Shown: in pieces, positions 45,479 to 58,405 of the stretch
Layout: each line of letters starts with the position of its first letter
Position numbering within the stretch: position 1 is the stretch's first letter
Source: Sipunculus nudus
Lineage: Eukaryota > Annelida > Sipuncula > Golfingiida > Sipunculidae
Direction: 5' to 3'
Assembly: GCA_026874595.1 (NCBI GenBank)
Contig: CM049313.1
Coordinates: 52,005,659-52,069,658, forward strand
Length of the DNA stretch: 64,000 nt
Notes under the pieces: generated by a model
Database searches by the model: none
What the model was told of the DNA's origin: nothing
Seen by the model: only the letters and a program-made list of their open reading frames with translations
Translations under genes and position numbers: made by a program

Positions 45479-46580
45479 CAGGTGTCCCAATAAAACACCC
45501 CGCTTTTTTTCTTTACACGTAATATCTCTATGGTATATATAATAGTTCCATTGAAATTTCTCATGGTGTATAGCATTTAGATATTATCCGCCAGCCTTTA
45601 AAATATCAAAGAAATCAGATGCATATTATACGAGTATCCCAAAATTCAAAGGAGCTACGTGCAAAAATGCAATATCAGAGAAAAAATTACTTTTATCTAT
45701 CTGTGCTCAGTGTGTTTTCCATCCTCTTCAACAAATAAACAGAGACTTTTTAATGAAGAGATGCTTCTCCCAATTTTCGTTAATAAATGTCCTCTCACGA
45801 CGCAAGCATCCTATCTTTAAACTCCCGTTCATTAAATGTTCCCCTCTATCCTCGTAAACCTTTTCCCATTAACATTTATTCCTAATCCCAAAAGGTATAC
45901 ATGATCAGATTGAAATTAAGGCTTCGAGGAGGTCCATTATCCTTCTTGATAGACTCTGGTGTGGTTCAATCCAAGTGATACTTTACCTTTTTAGGACGGA
46001 GCCCAAACCTTAAAACGTAATTACTTCTAAGATGTAAAGTTAATACAGTCCGGAAGCAAATTATCAGCCAACAATGTCACTTAGTTAAAACTATTAACTT
46101 TGGCTTTCTCAGTGCCAATGGAGTAGATGGTTGTCTTTCCTGGCTAGAAAACTACAACCGAACTATACTTAAAAAAAACGGGAAGTCTAATGGTAGTATC
46201 CAGATGGTTAAATTGCAGACTTTCGTTTTCCAAAGACCCGATCGTCCCGTCGATTTTCCACAAATTCTAGGATAAAGTCTGTATCGTTCGTAATGTTGAT
46301 TGATATAACATTTGCGACATTCAGTTTTCTTTCCTTTCTCCTTGAAAACCTTATCCGTAAAATGGTTTATAATGAGTTTTTTTTACCATGCTTGACACAG
46401 AAGATTTGCTCACTTCCACGTCACTGGCAATTTCTCTGTAAGCTTTTTGCGTCCCGGGGCTATCCTCTTGTGACCGAATCAAGTCCTCCACGCACGCAGT
46501 GTTTTCTTCAGAGCATTAAGGACTTGGACTAGCACTACCGTGCAATGACCGCATCCTTTTCCAAGACCTCCTTGACAATC
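45479..46580 (-). pseudogene. Tc1/mariner-type transposase relic
   Basis: On the minus strand, in shifting frames: EDLIRSQEDSPGTQKAYREI and ASDVEVSKSSVSSMVKK (about 46475-46370) form the helix-turn-helix DNA-binding part. ENRRDDRVFGKRKSAI (about 46250) and a LLADNLLPD-like stretch (about 46065) belong to the catalytic core. DNGPPRSLNFNLIMYTFW (about 45930) is the degraded WPPRSPDLNPxDYxxW block that carries the third acidic residue in this superfamily. The third acidic residue is replaced. The element end may be caggtgtcccaataaaac at 45479, adjacent to the hAT-like MITE. Many frameshifts; inactive. Confidence 0.75.
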
Positions 46581-49530
46581 AATCTTCGACCACAGTCCTT
46601 ATATATATATACTAAATCACATTTTAAATTATTATTATTAAAATTTTTTAGACAATAAGTTACTTTGTTAATTCTAAGCAAGATTTAGATATAACATATT
46701 TTAATAAATATATATCCAAAGTCTTTAATTCTATTTATTAATAGATTTAACTTGCAATATTATAATATTATTCTCTAAAAAGATTTTTTTTTGGGGGGGG
46801 GGTGTGATGGGGTGATTACATTGACCATCCCCCCTTGCCAAAAAATTACCCCCCATCACCCTTTATTGACGCCCCTGGCTCAATGAAAAGTAATTTAAGC
46901 CATGGGATTAGTGTCAATCATGGAAGGTTCGCCTAAACGGCTGGCCTGCCATGGGACACAAGCCTCGGAAACCTCACGGCTTGCATAAATTTTCATTGGG
47001 CTATAACCAATACATATTGAAACTTTTGACTTTACGTATTCCTAATGTAAGTGGCAATGAAAGTAATACGGAAACTGACACCCAAATATGTTATTTTTAG
47101 ACTGAAACTGATCAGAAGACCCCAACACCTTGAGCGAGAAATGGTAGTGTCGTGCATGTAACATTTCATATAACCTATATATTGCATTTTTTTTCGTATG
47201 TTTCTTTTTTAATTCGGCGTTACTCACACACCATGTACCTCTGATTTATTTGATATTTAAAAATGTTTGTCGATGCTATCTAAAAATTAACTGCATGTAA
47301 AGTTTTAATTGAATTGGTGCATTTACCACCGAGATATTTTGAATCAAAAAGAATTTTACATGCGTTTAAGCTACGAGCTTTAATCATCCGAGAATCTTCT
47401 ACGGAAGGCCCCACCTGTGATATATTATTTTTATTTATCCAAAGCAATGTATTCTAATTTTCTCCAGTCAACGAGTTATTAATTAAAATTACTTAAAAAT
47501 ACCAGGTTACAATAACTTATTTCTTTCCAGAATGTATCTTTTTTATTTATTGAATCATTTACCACCGTGTCACATCTTCTTAATGAAATGTATTACATAC
47601 CACCGTGTCAAATTGCATCCGCAAAACAATATATATCACGCTCTCTGGCTGTTTGCTTGAACCCAAAAGCAGTGACTGGATTTGCTAATCAAGTTTTATG
47701 GTTGTATAAGAAGTCATTTGGTTTACTTACACTCATCAGATAGACAGAGCCACTACACTATCTGATATAACAAATTCTACAAATGAAATAGATTAATCAG
47801 TCCCACACATATTAGAGATTAAAAAACACCCATGATATATCGAAGTCCCTATGTTTTACCGACAGCATACTACATGTAGAAACCCGTTTAAATTAATTTC
47901 ATTCTCCTTATCAAGATAGACGAGTAACCTGGTTTTTAGCAGCGACGAAATACATGATTCGAAATATACAAAACACACACACACACACACTTCTTAAATA
48001 AAATTTTATCATGATGATCTAGATTACCTTCAATATTTATTTGATTTTTCTATGGGCATTATCCTAATACTCTACAAAGTGTCGTCATTATCTGACCGAT
48101 ACTATTTACTAACTTTGTATATAGAGTTCAAATCATGGAAGAGACCGTATACAGATTAGCATGCGTGTCAGCTCTTGCTAACCAGATTGAGATAGAGGCA
48201 TATTGATGTATAGTGATGCAATAGGTTAATAAGGAAAACAATATACTTGATATTCCTGTTTATGTCATATTGATTGGAGAAATGAAGCAATCAATATTGG
48301 ATATTAATAATGTTGTGTGTGCAATAAAGCTATATCAAGACTGTTCAAAACGGCATTAAAATAAATCACACAACTCCTCAATACAGAAGGTTTCTAAAAA
48401 AGATCATATGGTAAAGCCGTTTACAACCACAAGTGCTATATTGGCACCCAATGTTGATCCCTTTACGTTTCTTTAAGCTGAGTGAAAGTCTTGACCCAGA
48501 CATTCGAAAGAGAGGTTTCGGTAAAGAGCAGGGAGGCCCATCCCGCTCCGTTACAGTAAGGCGTGAAGGTAAATTTGCCAAAGCTTATTGTTATGATATC
48601 ATTCATGATACCTCCTCCAGGTGGCGGGGTATTCATATTTCTCTTCGATAGCTTATCTCTCTATGGTTAGGAAGTAAACTCTTTCATAACTTGAATGGCA
48701 AAAAAACAAGGTCACCTCCAGACTAGTGTTTAAGTGCATAGCTTTCCCCCTTGAAGCTCATGTCATAATTCAAAATATCATCTTTAAAAATTATCAACAG
48801 TCCCTAATTGCCTCCCAAAGGTGGTTATGCGTTCATCCCCGTTGTGGATTTTAGCCCAGAATTCCATATAAACAGATGTCATCGTCTGGAATGTTTATCT
48901 TGTTCAAATATAATAATATATCCCAAAGGGGTATTATTAACTAATGGCAACATTACAATTTCAATGTCAACTGCACATGTGGTCCAAAAAATTCTATAGA
49001 CTACTAATTGGGAAACAAGACGGAAGGCGTTGTACACGTGCGCTTTGCGATCATTTTTGTAATGCTCGTAAATTGCTTTCACCTAAGAGAGGAAATCGTT
49101 TTCACCTGAACAGAAATATCTACCCAGATACACAATTAAACACGGACCACATGCAAGCGTGACATATACGAGGCGTTAAAATGATTCAATTTATGGCGCA
49201 GGATTCCAATGCTGAATTGGCATCCATAATGATTTCCTTGTTTATTCCTACTGATTGTTCAATTTTATGACGATAGATACGATAAAAATATCCCAGTTGG
49301 TGACAGAAGGGCAGTGACAGAAGTTTCGTGACAAGGCGGTTGGCTGGACTTTTATGCGATATGCTTAGAGTGTTATTTTTCTTTCTCTATCAGATCGTCC
49401 AGATTGATGGATCATTCCCATTCAGCTTACCCAGCTGGCTCCTGGTTTACTGGAAGGCCTGGAAGGCATTTTATTTAAATCACAAGGGTAATTGTATCCG
49501 CCAAAACAGAGTTTTGCGTATACTATGTTT
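46581..49530. other. Unannotated stretch
   Basis: G tract at about 46792-46802 followed by gtgatggggtgattac and an inverse-like ccccatcacc, suggesting a small palindromic repeat (46792-46875). (CA)n at 47974-47990. Frames up to 80 residues (48433-49570 region) lack recognisable domains. Confidence 0.4.
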
Positions 49531-49542
49531 TCAGCTGCACGC

Positions 49543-49566
49543 CGCCGCCGCCGCCGCCGCCGCCGC
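49543..49566. repeat. (GCC)n trinucleotide repeat
   Basis: Eight GCC units and a partial ninth, a G+C island in AT-rich surroundings, just upstream of the Helitron-like core repeats. Confidence 0.95.
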
Positions 49567-49569
49567 GTA

Positions 49570-50681
49570 GGTGTCCGGAGAACTCCTCCGTAACCGCTGG
49601 GCGGAATTTTACGAAACCCGGGATTATGTTCGGGTCACATGTGAACTGCTGCGCCCCGATTTTGTTTTGACCTCTGACCTTTCCTCTGCGCTCTGCGTCC
49701 GTTTGTGCGTCTGTTTCCACACATAAACCCACATATCTCGGGAACCGTTTGACCGATCAGGAAATTTTTTTTCACAAATGTAGCCCTTGGAGAGCTTTAT
49801 AACATACACAAAAAATGGTGGCGCCACCTGCAACCATGTTTGCACAGTGTCCATCTGTTCGTCTGCCTTGGGTTAAAATCACTCATATCTCTGCAGTAAT
49901 TTGACTAATTCACCTGAAATTTGGCATGCGTATACATCCTGGATAGCTTTTCTGATTTTATGGCAGGTGGCGCCACCTACATTCACGTTTACGCTGCAGA
50001 CATCCAAGCTCATATCTCGGGAACCGTTTGACCGATTGGGCCAAAATTTTGCATGTGTATAGATCTCACATAGCTCTTTATCATACGCAAAACTGGTGGC
50101 GCCACCTGCAGCCATTTTTGCACAGCTCCCGTCTGTTTGTCTGCCATGGGATAAAATCACTCATATCTCGGCAGTGGTTTGACATATCTGCCTGAAATTT
50201 TGCAGGTTTATACATCCCCGACAGCTCTCTTGATTTTATGACAGGTGGCGCCACCTGCATTCTAGTTTATGCAGCAGACATCCAAGCTCATATCTTGGGA
50301 ACCGTTTGACCGATTGGGCCAAAGTTTTGCATGTGTATAGTTCTCACATAGCTCTTTATCATACACAAAACTGGTGGCGCCACCTTCAACCATTTTTGCA
50401 CAGCGTCCATCTGTTTTTCTGCCACGGGCTAAAATCAATCATAAACATATAGTGTTTTGACTTATCTGCCTCAAATTTTGCATATGTATACAACTTGGAT
50501 GGCTTTCTGGATTTTGTGGTAGGTGGCGCAACCTACATACACCATTTGGCTGCAGACATCCATGCTAATATGCAACACTTCACTCTATTTCCCCTTGCCA
50601 CTCAAACCATGCCTCACTTCACCCGTTCCACTCTGATTTAGGCGAATACACGTAGTCGCTTGTCGACTACCCGTATTCTAG
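49570..50681 (+). mobile_element. Helitron-like (pearl-like) non-autonomous element
   Basis: From about 49725 to 50540 the DNA is a tandem array of ~310-base units, each made of two related ~150-base halves. The halves begin catatctcgg(g/c)a and end near the palindrome ggtggcgccacc (49810, 49968, 50095, 50245, 50372; degenerate near 50522). The array is followed by a 3' hairpin and CTAG (50652-50681). Tandem core repeats with a Helitron-type end match the plan of 'pearl' elements described from bivalves. The left end is uncertain; the given start is only the start of the G+C-rich flank. No Rep/helicase gene is present. Confidence 0.65.
50652..50681 (+). other. Helitron-type 3' terminus
   Basis: GTAGTCGCTTGTCGACTAC forms a 7-bp stem with a 5-base loop (50652-50670). 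Seven bases later comes CTAG (50678-50681), followed by T. Helitrons end with a short hairpin a few bases before CTRR and insert before T. Confidence 0.65.
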
Positions 50682-50769
50682 TTAAAAGAACGTGAACAGG
50701 TGCCTCTAACGCTTCTCATGTGCTGGAATCAATCACTCTAATTAACACTAAGCACTAACTTTTCTTTTT

Positions 50770-51175
50770 ATATTTTTTTTGTGGAGGTAACCGTCTCCAT
50801 TTTTAATCCTTACCTTACTACGTTTATGTACAACTGCAGAAATCCGTTCCGGTTTTGGACTACGTGACAGGGCAGTATCACACGCTTCCTCCAATTTTAT
50901 ATCCTGGCGTCAACCAGGACCGGTGACTACTGCACCTGCGGGTCCTGGGTGCGTAATCGTCTCCATTGCTGGGTCATACCACCGAGGAACCCCCGAAAGG
51001 CGCACTCGTTTATGAGTGAATCACGGCTGTTGGGTACTACATTAAGCCTGCAGAGCGCTCACCCTCGGTGTGGGCCGACCGTGAAAAATCCTACCGCCTC
51101 GGCTGAGATTCGAAATCACGATCTCCCGGCTTTGAGTAGTGTGCTCTACCCCTGAGCCACAGGAGCTGGTTTCTG
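50770..51175 (-). mobile_element. tRNA-derived SINE, full-length-looking
   Basis: On the minus strand the 5' end has A-box gtggctcaggggtagagc and B-box gatttcgaatctc about 33 bases later, i.e. a tRNA-like head (51175 to about 51100). A ~250-base unrelated body and a 3' tail (tgtcacgtagtccaaaaccgg ... aaaatggagacggttacctc, then A-rich) follow. The same head and tail words occur on the plus strand at 61640-61790, defining a SINE family. The tRNA head is too altered for a functional tRNA. Confidence 0.75.
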
Positions 51176-51179
51176 AAAC

Positions 51180-54100
51180 ACTAACTTATAGAATATTCTA
51201 CAACCGGACGAGAAACAAACTGAATTTATCCTACCATACCCTTATGATTGAAAAACAAAATACTTTCGTATTAAAAATCATTCTTATAAACTATGAAATT
51301 CCCGTAAAGGAATCACCAATCTACTGTAAAATCAGGAAAAAACTACTTGCATTATTATTGAAAAGGTAAAATGACATACCCTTCAGACAGTCGCGACGTA
51401 GCACTTTCATTCAATTTGAATATAATTCAGTGTTTATTGGTTACATAAAGAGAGTGGCAAAAGCAAACTTCAAAGGTATTGGAACTATACCCTCAGACAG
51501 AGGCCACCGATTAAAAGACTGACGATGACTTTGATCAATTTATTTCCCATGTCATCACATATCAATGAACTGGATTATCAAGTCAAATATATCATTAGAG
51601 GAATGGCAAATCCATGTTACCAGAGTGGGTAATTTAGATGTGGATGAAACCACAATGATAGACTGAGGACAAGAGCATTTTCTAAAGTCCAAAGGTTATT
51701 ATGACAGTAGTAGCGCTAAATTACACCCCGGGAGGACATACCTCAGTTGATTGCCTTGGTAGCAAACTTTTTTTTCAGTCGTTGGCCGAATACAATATTA
51801 TCATTTGTAAATTTTCCCTAAATTTATAAACAGTGCAATCTATAGGACTGTTCCCTCCCAGTCCTGCCACATTATCCCTTTAAAGAATTATATTCATAAT
51901 TTCACCTGTTTATCCATTTATGTATTTTTGTTTCAAGGTATACATTTTTTCAGGGGGGGGGGGCTAACCCTTCCAATACAGTTTACCGTTTTCGTTTAAA
52001 TTATTTTAAATAATACAGTTAATTTGCGTCTCATACATTGTGTACAATTCTCTCAAAGTCTTCTGTTTATAGTCATGCATGTGATACCAGACGTTCCATC
52101 CTGAGGGGTTACAAGCATTTGGGCCTATCTGAGGTGTTGTTCATGATAGGGACCAGGACCATGAAGTGGACACTTCATCTAGTTCATTATACGTATAGGG
52201 TATAATCAATTCCAAAGAATTTGTGTACAGGTGTAAGCATGTGTAATATTTAATACAGATTTCAAAAGTTCTTATAATAACCTGACACTTAAGAAAAAAA
52301 GATGTGAAAGACATATTTGTCACTTGCACTAATCCGGTTCCTCTAAACTGTGGGTGATTTAATGATTTTTAGCATCATTTATTTCAATTTAGGAGACCTT
52401 CAAATAAGGTGGTCATGTGTCAAAAAGCCCACTGTAACCGATTTCTGTGGACTATTAACAAAATTCATGATTTGTTGGTTCTCATTTTGCTCATTGCTCA
52501 GCTGAACGTCATGGCCCATGAGCCACACATCATAGGAACATTTAAAAACATTTTAATACGATGATACAGGAGAGGCATGGGAGAGGTTATTCAGAATTAA
52601 AGGAAGCTGAAGGCATAACGTGGGGCATGGTGGCGTCATGGTGAGGGAGCTTGACCTGTGACAGGAAGTATGTGTGTTCAGGTCCCATTCCCCCCCCCCC
52701 CCTCCCCCCCCCCCCCCCACCGTCTGCTCTATGACTCCAGGGCAGTCTTTGAAAGATGGGTGCACTATCTCGACCGAAGCGTGAATGAGTGTCAATCATG
52801 GGCGGCAGGCAAATGAAGAATTAGTAACCCTCTGTGGTCTGATATTGCTGATCCTCTGCGAGCCGAGAAAAGCAACCCGAAAGACCAGAAAGGCAAAGTG
52901 TAATGTCGGATGAGGCTGACATCATCGGTGATATCAAACTATAAACTCCACCTTTGCCTTTATTACAATAAAAGGTTAGGTCTACAAAAAAATGACGGTT
53001 AAAAAATATGACATCTGTTCTACGTTGTGTTTATTATTGTATCATTTTATGTACACCATTCCAGTACCCATTCTTGCAAAGTCATGGAGTTTCGGATACA
53101 CCGATGTTATATGTTGTGAAACATTTTAAAATTCCTCAGAAAGTGACTACCTTCAGGACCCAATTGGCATGGTTCAGTTTAAGAAACAAATGTGTATTTC
53201 CAGGACATGAGACAAAAAATACCGCCCATAACGGTAAATGTCGATTCTTTTTTTTTTGGTGTCATCGCGTCAACCATACAGGTATCATAGATCATATTGA
53301 AACTACTCACGGTTTCCTTTCTTCAAGGTCCGTCTCCCTTTAAATATCCTTATTTTGTGACGCTAATTTGATCATAAGTGTCTTATTATAACAGCTTTTT
53401 TGTCCATATGGTCAATAACCACACTGTGTTATGATGCAACGGAAGCAGAGAAACGAAACAATTTTTTTTCTCGTTAACTAGACAAGATCGGCATTAGATT
53501 AAATTTCACCAGTTTTACTACTCCCAATTTATTCACCGAAAAATGTTAAAACTGTTATAAAAAAAATTCCACCTTATTATCCTACTTACCAAATTAAACC
53601 CTGCTGCTGCAGCAAAACAGTCTCTTAATCTCAATTTATATTGGCTACGAAATAAATATCCCCTCGTTATCTTATTTGTGGTAATTCAGCCTTAAGGTAT
53701 CGCGACCTTCATGGCTTACAGCCACTTCAACTAAACCCATTTGAATTAAGATTCACATTTGAATGTTTGGTTTGCGATTCACATTTCGGCTATTCCTCCA
53801 ACATATGATTGTTTTCACATTAACAATTATGGGGCTTCATTAAGGATACAATAGAAAGAGCGATATGTAACAATCATATTAGGAATGGGACTGATTTATG
53901 GTAAACAACGGCCGGTGGCTGTAATGTACAACGGCTTATGTTCTTATCAGAACCAACCTTTGATGGTTTTTATCCGATGAAGAGAAAAGTAATAGCATTG
54001 GATAAAATCAAATACCGGAAAGTCTAGACATCTACATCATTACCGTATGGCTTTAGGATGCGGTCAACACATACTTAGTGTAAAATCATACTTAGCGCTT

Positions 54101-54580
54101 TGTGTAAAATTATTCATGGAGCAACGATAACACGTGGACTGATTTTGCTTTAAAGGAGATCTACAATGCATGCAGATATTATTTTGAATAGACAAAATCT
54201 GTAAAGATATCCAAACTGCATGATATAAAAATCCTAAAATATATACATCAGAGACAGTATCTGATAAGTGTTGATTTCTTTGTCGCAAGGAGCGTTATTT
54301 TTACATAAATAAACGTCCTCTTATATATATAAATTTTGACTATAACTGTTATGATCGTTTAATTGGAGAATAACAACCACATTGCGGGCGGATGTTTCAC
54401 GCTGCATTGTCCAATTTATTGTTTGCGAAAAGATTTGATTATAAGATGGTGAGTGTGTGTAAACATTAACAAAATTATTGTTCACGCAGAATGAATTCTG
54501 TCATACATTTACTCCCCTCCCTGCCTTTGGTCGCATCACAAATCACCGCTTTTACTTGATACAGTTATATGTGTAGTCAA
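51180..54580. other. Unannotated stretch
   Basis: G tract at 51953-51963 and a long C tract at about 52689-52718. A possible tRNA-like head lies at 52625-52690. A 111-residue frame at 53008-53343 has no domain I recognise. Otherwise nothing identified. Confidence 0.4.
52625..52690 (+). repeat. Possible tRNA-like SINE head
   Basis: A-box-like tggtgagggagcttg (about 52638) and B-box-like tgttcaggtccc (about 52677), spaced about 38 bases, directly before a poly-C tract. One copy only, so weak. Confidence 0.3.
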
Positions 54581-54582
54581 AC

Positions 54583-56540
54583 ACATTGGAGCATAACCGT
54601 TTCAGCGATTCTTGTGCCTCCCTTGAACCTCCCAAAATGCAGCATTAGGGCATTTTTTGCCTGCCTTCCCTCTGCTTCCCCTGTGCACCAATGCGACCAC
54701 TCTGCCTTCATTCTACAACTACGGCAATGCTTGTGCTTCCCTTCTGCCTCCTTTGAGCCACCTTTGAGAAACCCACATCCTCGGCGACCTTTGTGCGACT
54801 GTTTTGAACAGTCTTGAACAGCCTTAAGGCCACTTTACACAGGGCTGCCACCTTTGTGCCACCTTTTAGCGACCAAAAAATGACAAGGACGCTCAATGGT
54901 CGTCTTAACCCAGAAAATCCTGTTTCTGTGTAATTGCTCCATAACGGATTCAGCGATACTCGTGCCTCCCTTGAACCTCCCAAAAAGCAGCATAGGGCAT
55001 TTTCATGGATGCCTTCCCTCTGCTTCCCCTGTGCCACCAGCGCGACCACTCTGCCTTCATTCTACAACCATGACAATGCTTCTGTCTCCTTTCTGCCTCC
55101 TTTGAGCCACCTTTGAGCAACCCACATCCTCGGCGACCTTTGTGCGACTGTTTTGAACAGTCTTGAACAGCCTTAAGGCCACTTTACACAGGGCTGCCAC
55201 CTTTGTGCCACCTTTTAGCGACCAAAAAATGACAAGGACGCTCAATGGTCGCCTAAACCCAGAAAATCCTGTTTCTGTGTAATTGCTCCATAACGGATTC
55301 AGCGATACTCGTGCCTCCCTTGAACCTCCCAAAATGCAGCACTAGGGCATTTTCATGGATGCCTTCCCCCTGCTTCCCCTGTGCCACCAGCGCGACCACT
55401 CTGCCTTCATTCTACAACCATGACAATGCTTCTGCCTCCTTTCTGCCTCCTTTGAGCAACCCACATCCTCGGCGACCTTTGTGCGACTGTTTTGAGCAGT
55501 CTTGAACAGCCTTAAGGCCACTTTACACAGGGCTGCCACCTTTGTGCCACCTTTTAGCGACCAAAAAATGACAAGGACGCTCAATGGTCGCCTTAACCCA
55601 GAAAATCCTGTTTCTGTGTAATTGCTCCATAACGGATTCAGCGATACTCGTGCCTCCCTTGAACCTCCCAAAATGCAGCACTAGGGCATTTTCATGGATG
55701 CCTTCCCTCTGCTTCCCCTGTGCCACCAGCGCGACCACTCTGCCTTCATTCTACAACCATGACAATGCTTCAGCCTCCTTTCTGCCTCCTTTGAGCCAAC
55801 TTTGAGCAACCCACATCCTGGGCGACCTTTGTGCGACTGTTTTGAACAGTCTTGAACAGCCTTAAGGCCACTTTACACAGGGCTGCCACCTTTGTGCCAC
55901 CTTTTAGCGACTAAAAAATGACAAGGACGCTCAATGGTCGCCTTAACCCAGAAAATCCTGTTTCTGTGTAATTGCTCCATAACGGATTCAGCGATACTCG
56001 TGCCTCCCTTGAACCTCCCAAAATGCAGCACTAGGGCATTTTTATGGATGCCTTCCCTATGCTTCCCCTGTGCCACCAGCGCGACCACTCTGCCTTCATT
56101 CTACAACCATGACAATGCTTCTGCCTCCTTTCTGCCTCCTTTGAGCCACCTTTGAGCAACCCACATCCTGGGCGACCTTTGTGCGACTGTTTTGAACAGT
56201 CTTGAACAGCCTTAAGGCCACTTTACACAGGGCTGCCACCTTTGTGCCACCTTTTAGCGACCAAAAAATGACAAGGACGCTCAATGGTCGCCTTAACCCA
56301 GAAAATCCTGTTTCTGTGTAATTGCTCCATAACGGATTCAGCGATACTCGTGCCTCCCTTGAACCTCCCAAAATGCAGCACTAGGGCATTTTCATGGATG
56401 CCTTCCCTCTGCTTCCCCTGTGCCACCAGCGCGACCACTCTGCCTTCATTCTACAACCATGACAATGCTTCTGCCTCCTTTGAGCCACCTTTGAGCAACC
56501 CACATCCTCGGCGACCTTTGTGCGATTGTTTTGAACATGT
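54583..56540. repeat. Tandem array of ~350 bp units
   Basis: The marker gctcaatggtcg starts at 54890, 55240, 55579, 55929 and 56279, giving unit lengths of about 350, 339, 350 and 350; partial units extend both ways. Each unit has the word taaggccactttacacaggg and short internal repeats of the kind cctccttt(g/c)agccacctttgagc. The units are very alike, so amplification or homogenisation is fairly recent. The 339 unit lacks ~11 bases near 55455. Both strands have stop-poor frames of up to ~110 residues, repeated from unit to unit. Their composition follows the repeat and has no protein-like features, so I do not call genes. Confidence 0.9.
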
Positions 56541-56675
56541 TCAAAAACTCACGGCGACCAAGGCGTCCATGGCGATGTCTGAAACTCCTGTGTACCTCCT
56601 TTGAACGACCTAGGCAACCATTCTGCCTTCTTCGAGCCTCCTACGACGACCTGGTAAATTTTGTGGTCGCACACG

Positions 56676-56715
56676 GGAGGCACAAAGGTCGCTATTCTGT
56701 GTAAAGGCCCCTTTA
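56676..56715. repeat. Inverted terminus matching the array motif
   Basis: ggaggcacaaaggtcgc ... tgtgtaaaggcccc is the inverse of the ggcc(a)ctttacacag...cctttgtgcc motif found once per unit at 54823-56240. It looks like the right terminal inverted repeat of the transposon from which the array grew. Confidence 0.55.
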
Positions 56716-58405
56716 CTGATTATCACGCATTCGCTGTGGCTGATTTGACGGTGGCAGTGCGACGATCATCAGGGCACTGTTGCTAAAAAATATAGCTGTT
56801 CTAGCTATTTCATCTTAACACGGTTAATTTGTTTGGCTTAGTTGCATGGCGATATTAATAAATAAACTCGTGACGCTAGTTTAAATGTGTATGGTCGGGT
56901 GAGCTGCGTAATATTAGGAATTGTTTTCCCATGCAGATTTTGCATTGCCAGGATGCGCGATTTCAGAATTTTCTATGATTGTTGTAGCTGATATAAAATA
57001 TCGCTTGGCATCCCAGTGTACCAAGCGATATGTTGACCAGTTATGCTATAAGTTACTAAACCGGTGTCTCGGGCAAGGTTATTCCTTTCATGGAACCGTT
57101 TGATCCCCTAAGTCTTAATTTTGGTGTTTGTTTCAGTCGGTGTTTTCCACGATTCTTATTGTTCTTTTTTTTGTGCGCTGTTATTATTTGCTGCATGTAT
57201 TTGCTGCAGCAGTCCAAGGAAAACGGGTCACCGGAGACATGGGTACTTTAATTAAGCCGATGATTTAATTGAGCCAAATTATACATATGTATTACAGATA
57301 TATAACAGAATGTTAGCCAATTAAATGGAGAATAGCCTTGCTTTGGCAGCTATGAGGGCCTGTTACTGCGGGGTCCATTTATTCCTGTCCGGAACGTTTG
57401 GGTTTTTCTTGGGCGTACCTTTACTGGAGATAGCAATACATTCAACGCTAATGCACAGTTCCTTCGTTGATCTTCTGCAGACCATGTCATGGGGCTCTCT
57501 GACATTTACAACTTCAGCGCTTGCGATTTTCTTTATTTAAAAAAAAAACATTTATATTCTTATTGTGAACCATTACTTGTATATAAATTGGAATTCTGAA
57601 AAAGTGCCTGTAAATTATACATCATATTGATTCTCTCGTCGAGTAGTCGCTGCATGGTAAAAATGAAAAAAAAAAGTAATAATAACAGTCTATACTAACA
57701 GGATATACGATACTGATAACCTATGATTGGTGGTTTTATGATTGGTAAAAAATATCGACGCACAGCTTAGAGTGGTATGTAGCCTTTTATATTATTAATA
57801 TATTAGACAAGTAGTATATTTTTTTATCAGTCGTATCCAGTACCATATGTATGGTTATCAGCTGGTTATATAGCAATCACGTACCATTGATGGTTCAAGC
57901 ATTACTATTGCCAAGCAAGTTCACTGCTGAGTGTTTCTTTTAAAAATAATCGTTGTATATTTGAAGTTGTATCATTGTTTCATCATGAGGTTGATTGTTT
58001 AATTAGTCCTACCTTGTTCAACTCTTTACAATTTCACTGAATTGCAATGTAAGATTATGTTTTACTGGGAAAAAATATTAATCACATTTTAGATTAATGT
58101 TATTACAAATTCATAAAGCAAAATAACTAAGCCATTTTTCTTCGGTGCTATACACTGTTTATGTGCTGTGTAGTCAAACTATATTTTTTTCGTTACAACG
58201 ATACATTGTCCAAAGTTTTGTTAGCGGACAAAATCGGAAAAATGTTAAATGTTTAATCAAAGATGCTTTTTTTGAGGGAATTCGTCCGTCATCATTATGC
58301 CCGATATATATTGCCCTTGAAAAATTACAGCCATTATTCCGACCATGCAGAATGCTTAATGTTATTCACCTATGACTGTGTCTCTACTTCTGGTGACTAA
58401 TTGTA
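56716..58405. other. Unannotated AT-rich stretch
   Basis: Frames of 60-76 residues only. The one at 57325-57540 (71 residues, hydrophobic) has no recognisable family. No RNA genes or transposon ends seen. Confidence 0.45.

Noticed and set aside
51100-51175. Candidate functional tRNA gene on the minus strand
   Set aside because: A- and B-boxes are good but the acceptor stem does not pair, and the same head recurs with a SINE tail.
53008-53343. 111-residue frame
   Set aside because: No recognisable domain; contains a T-run-derived poly-Phe stretch.
54708-56604. Repeated open frames of 60-113 residues on both strands of the 350 bp array
   Set aside because: They follow the repeat unit, appear on both strands, and lack any domain or plausible start context; absence of stops is a by-product of composition.
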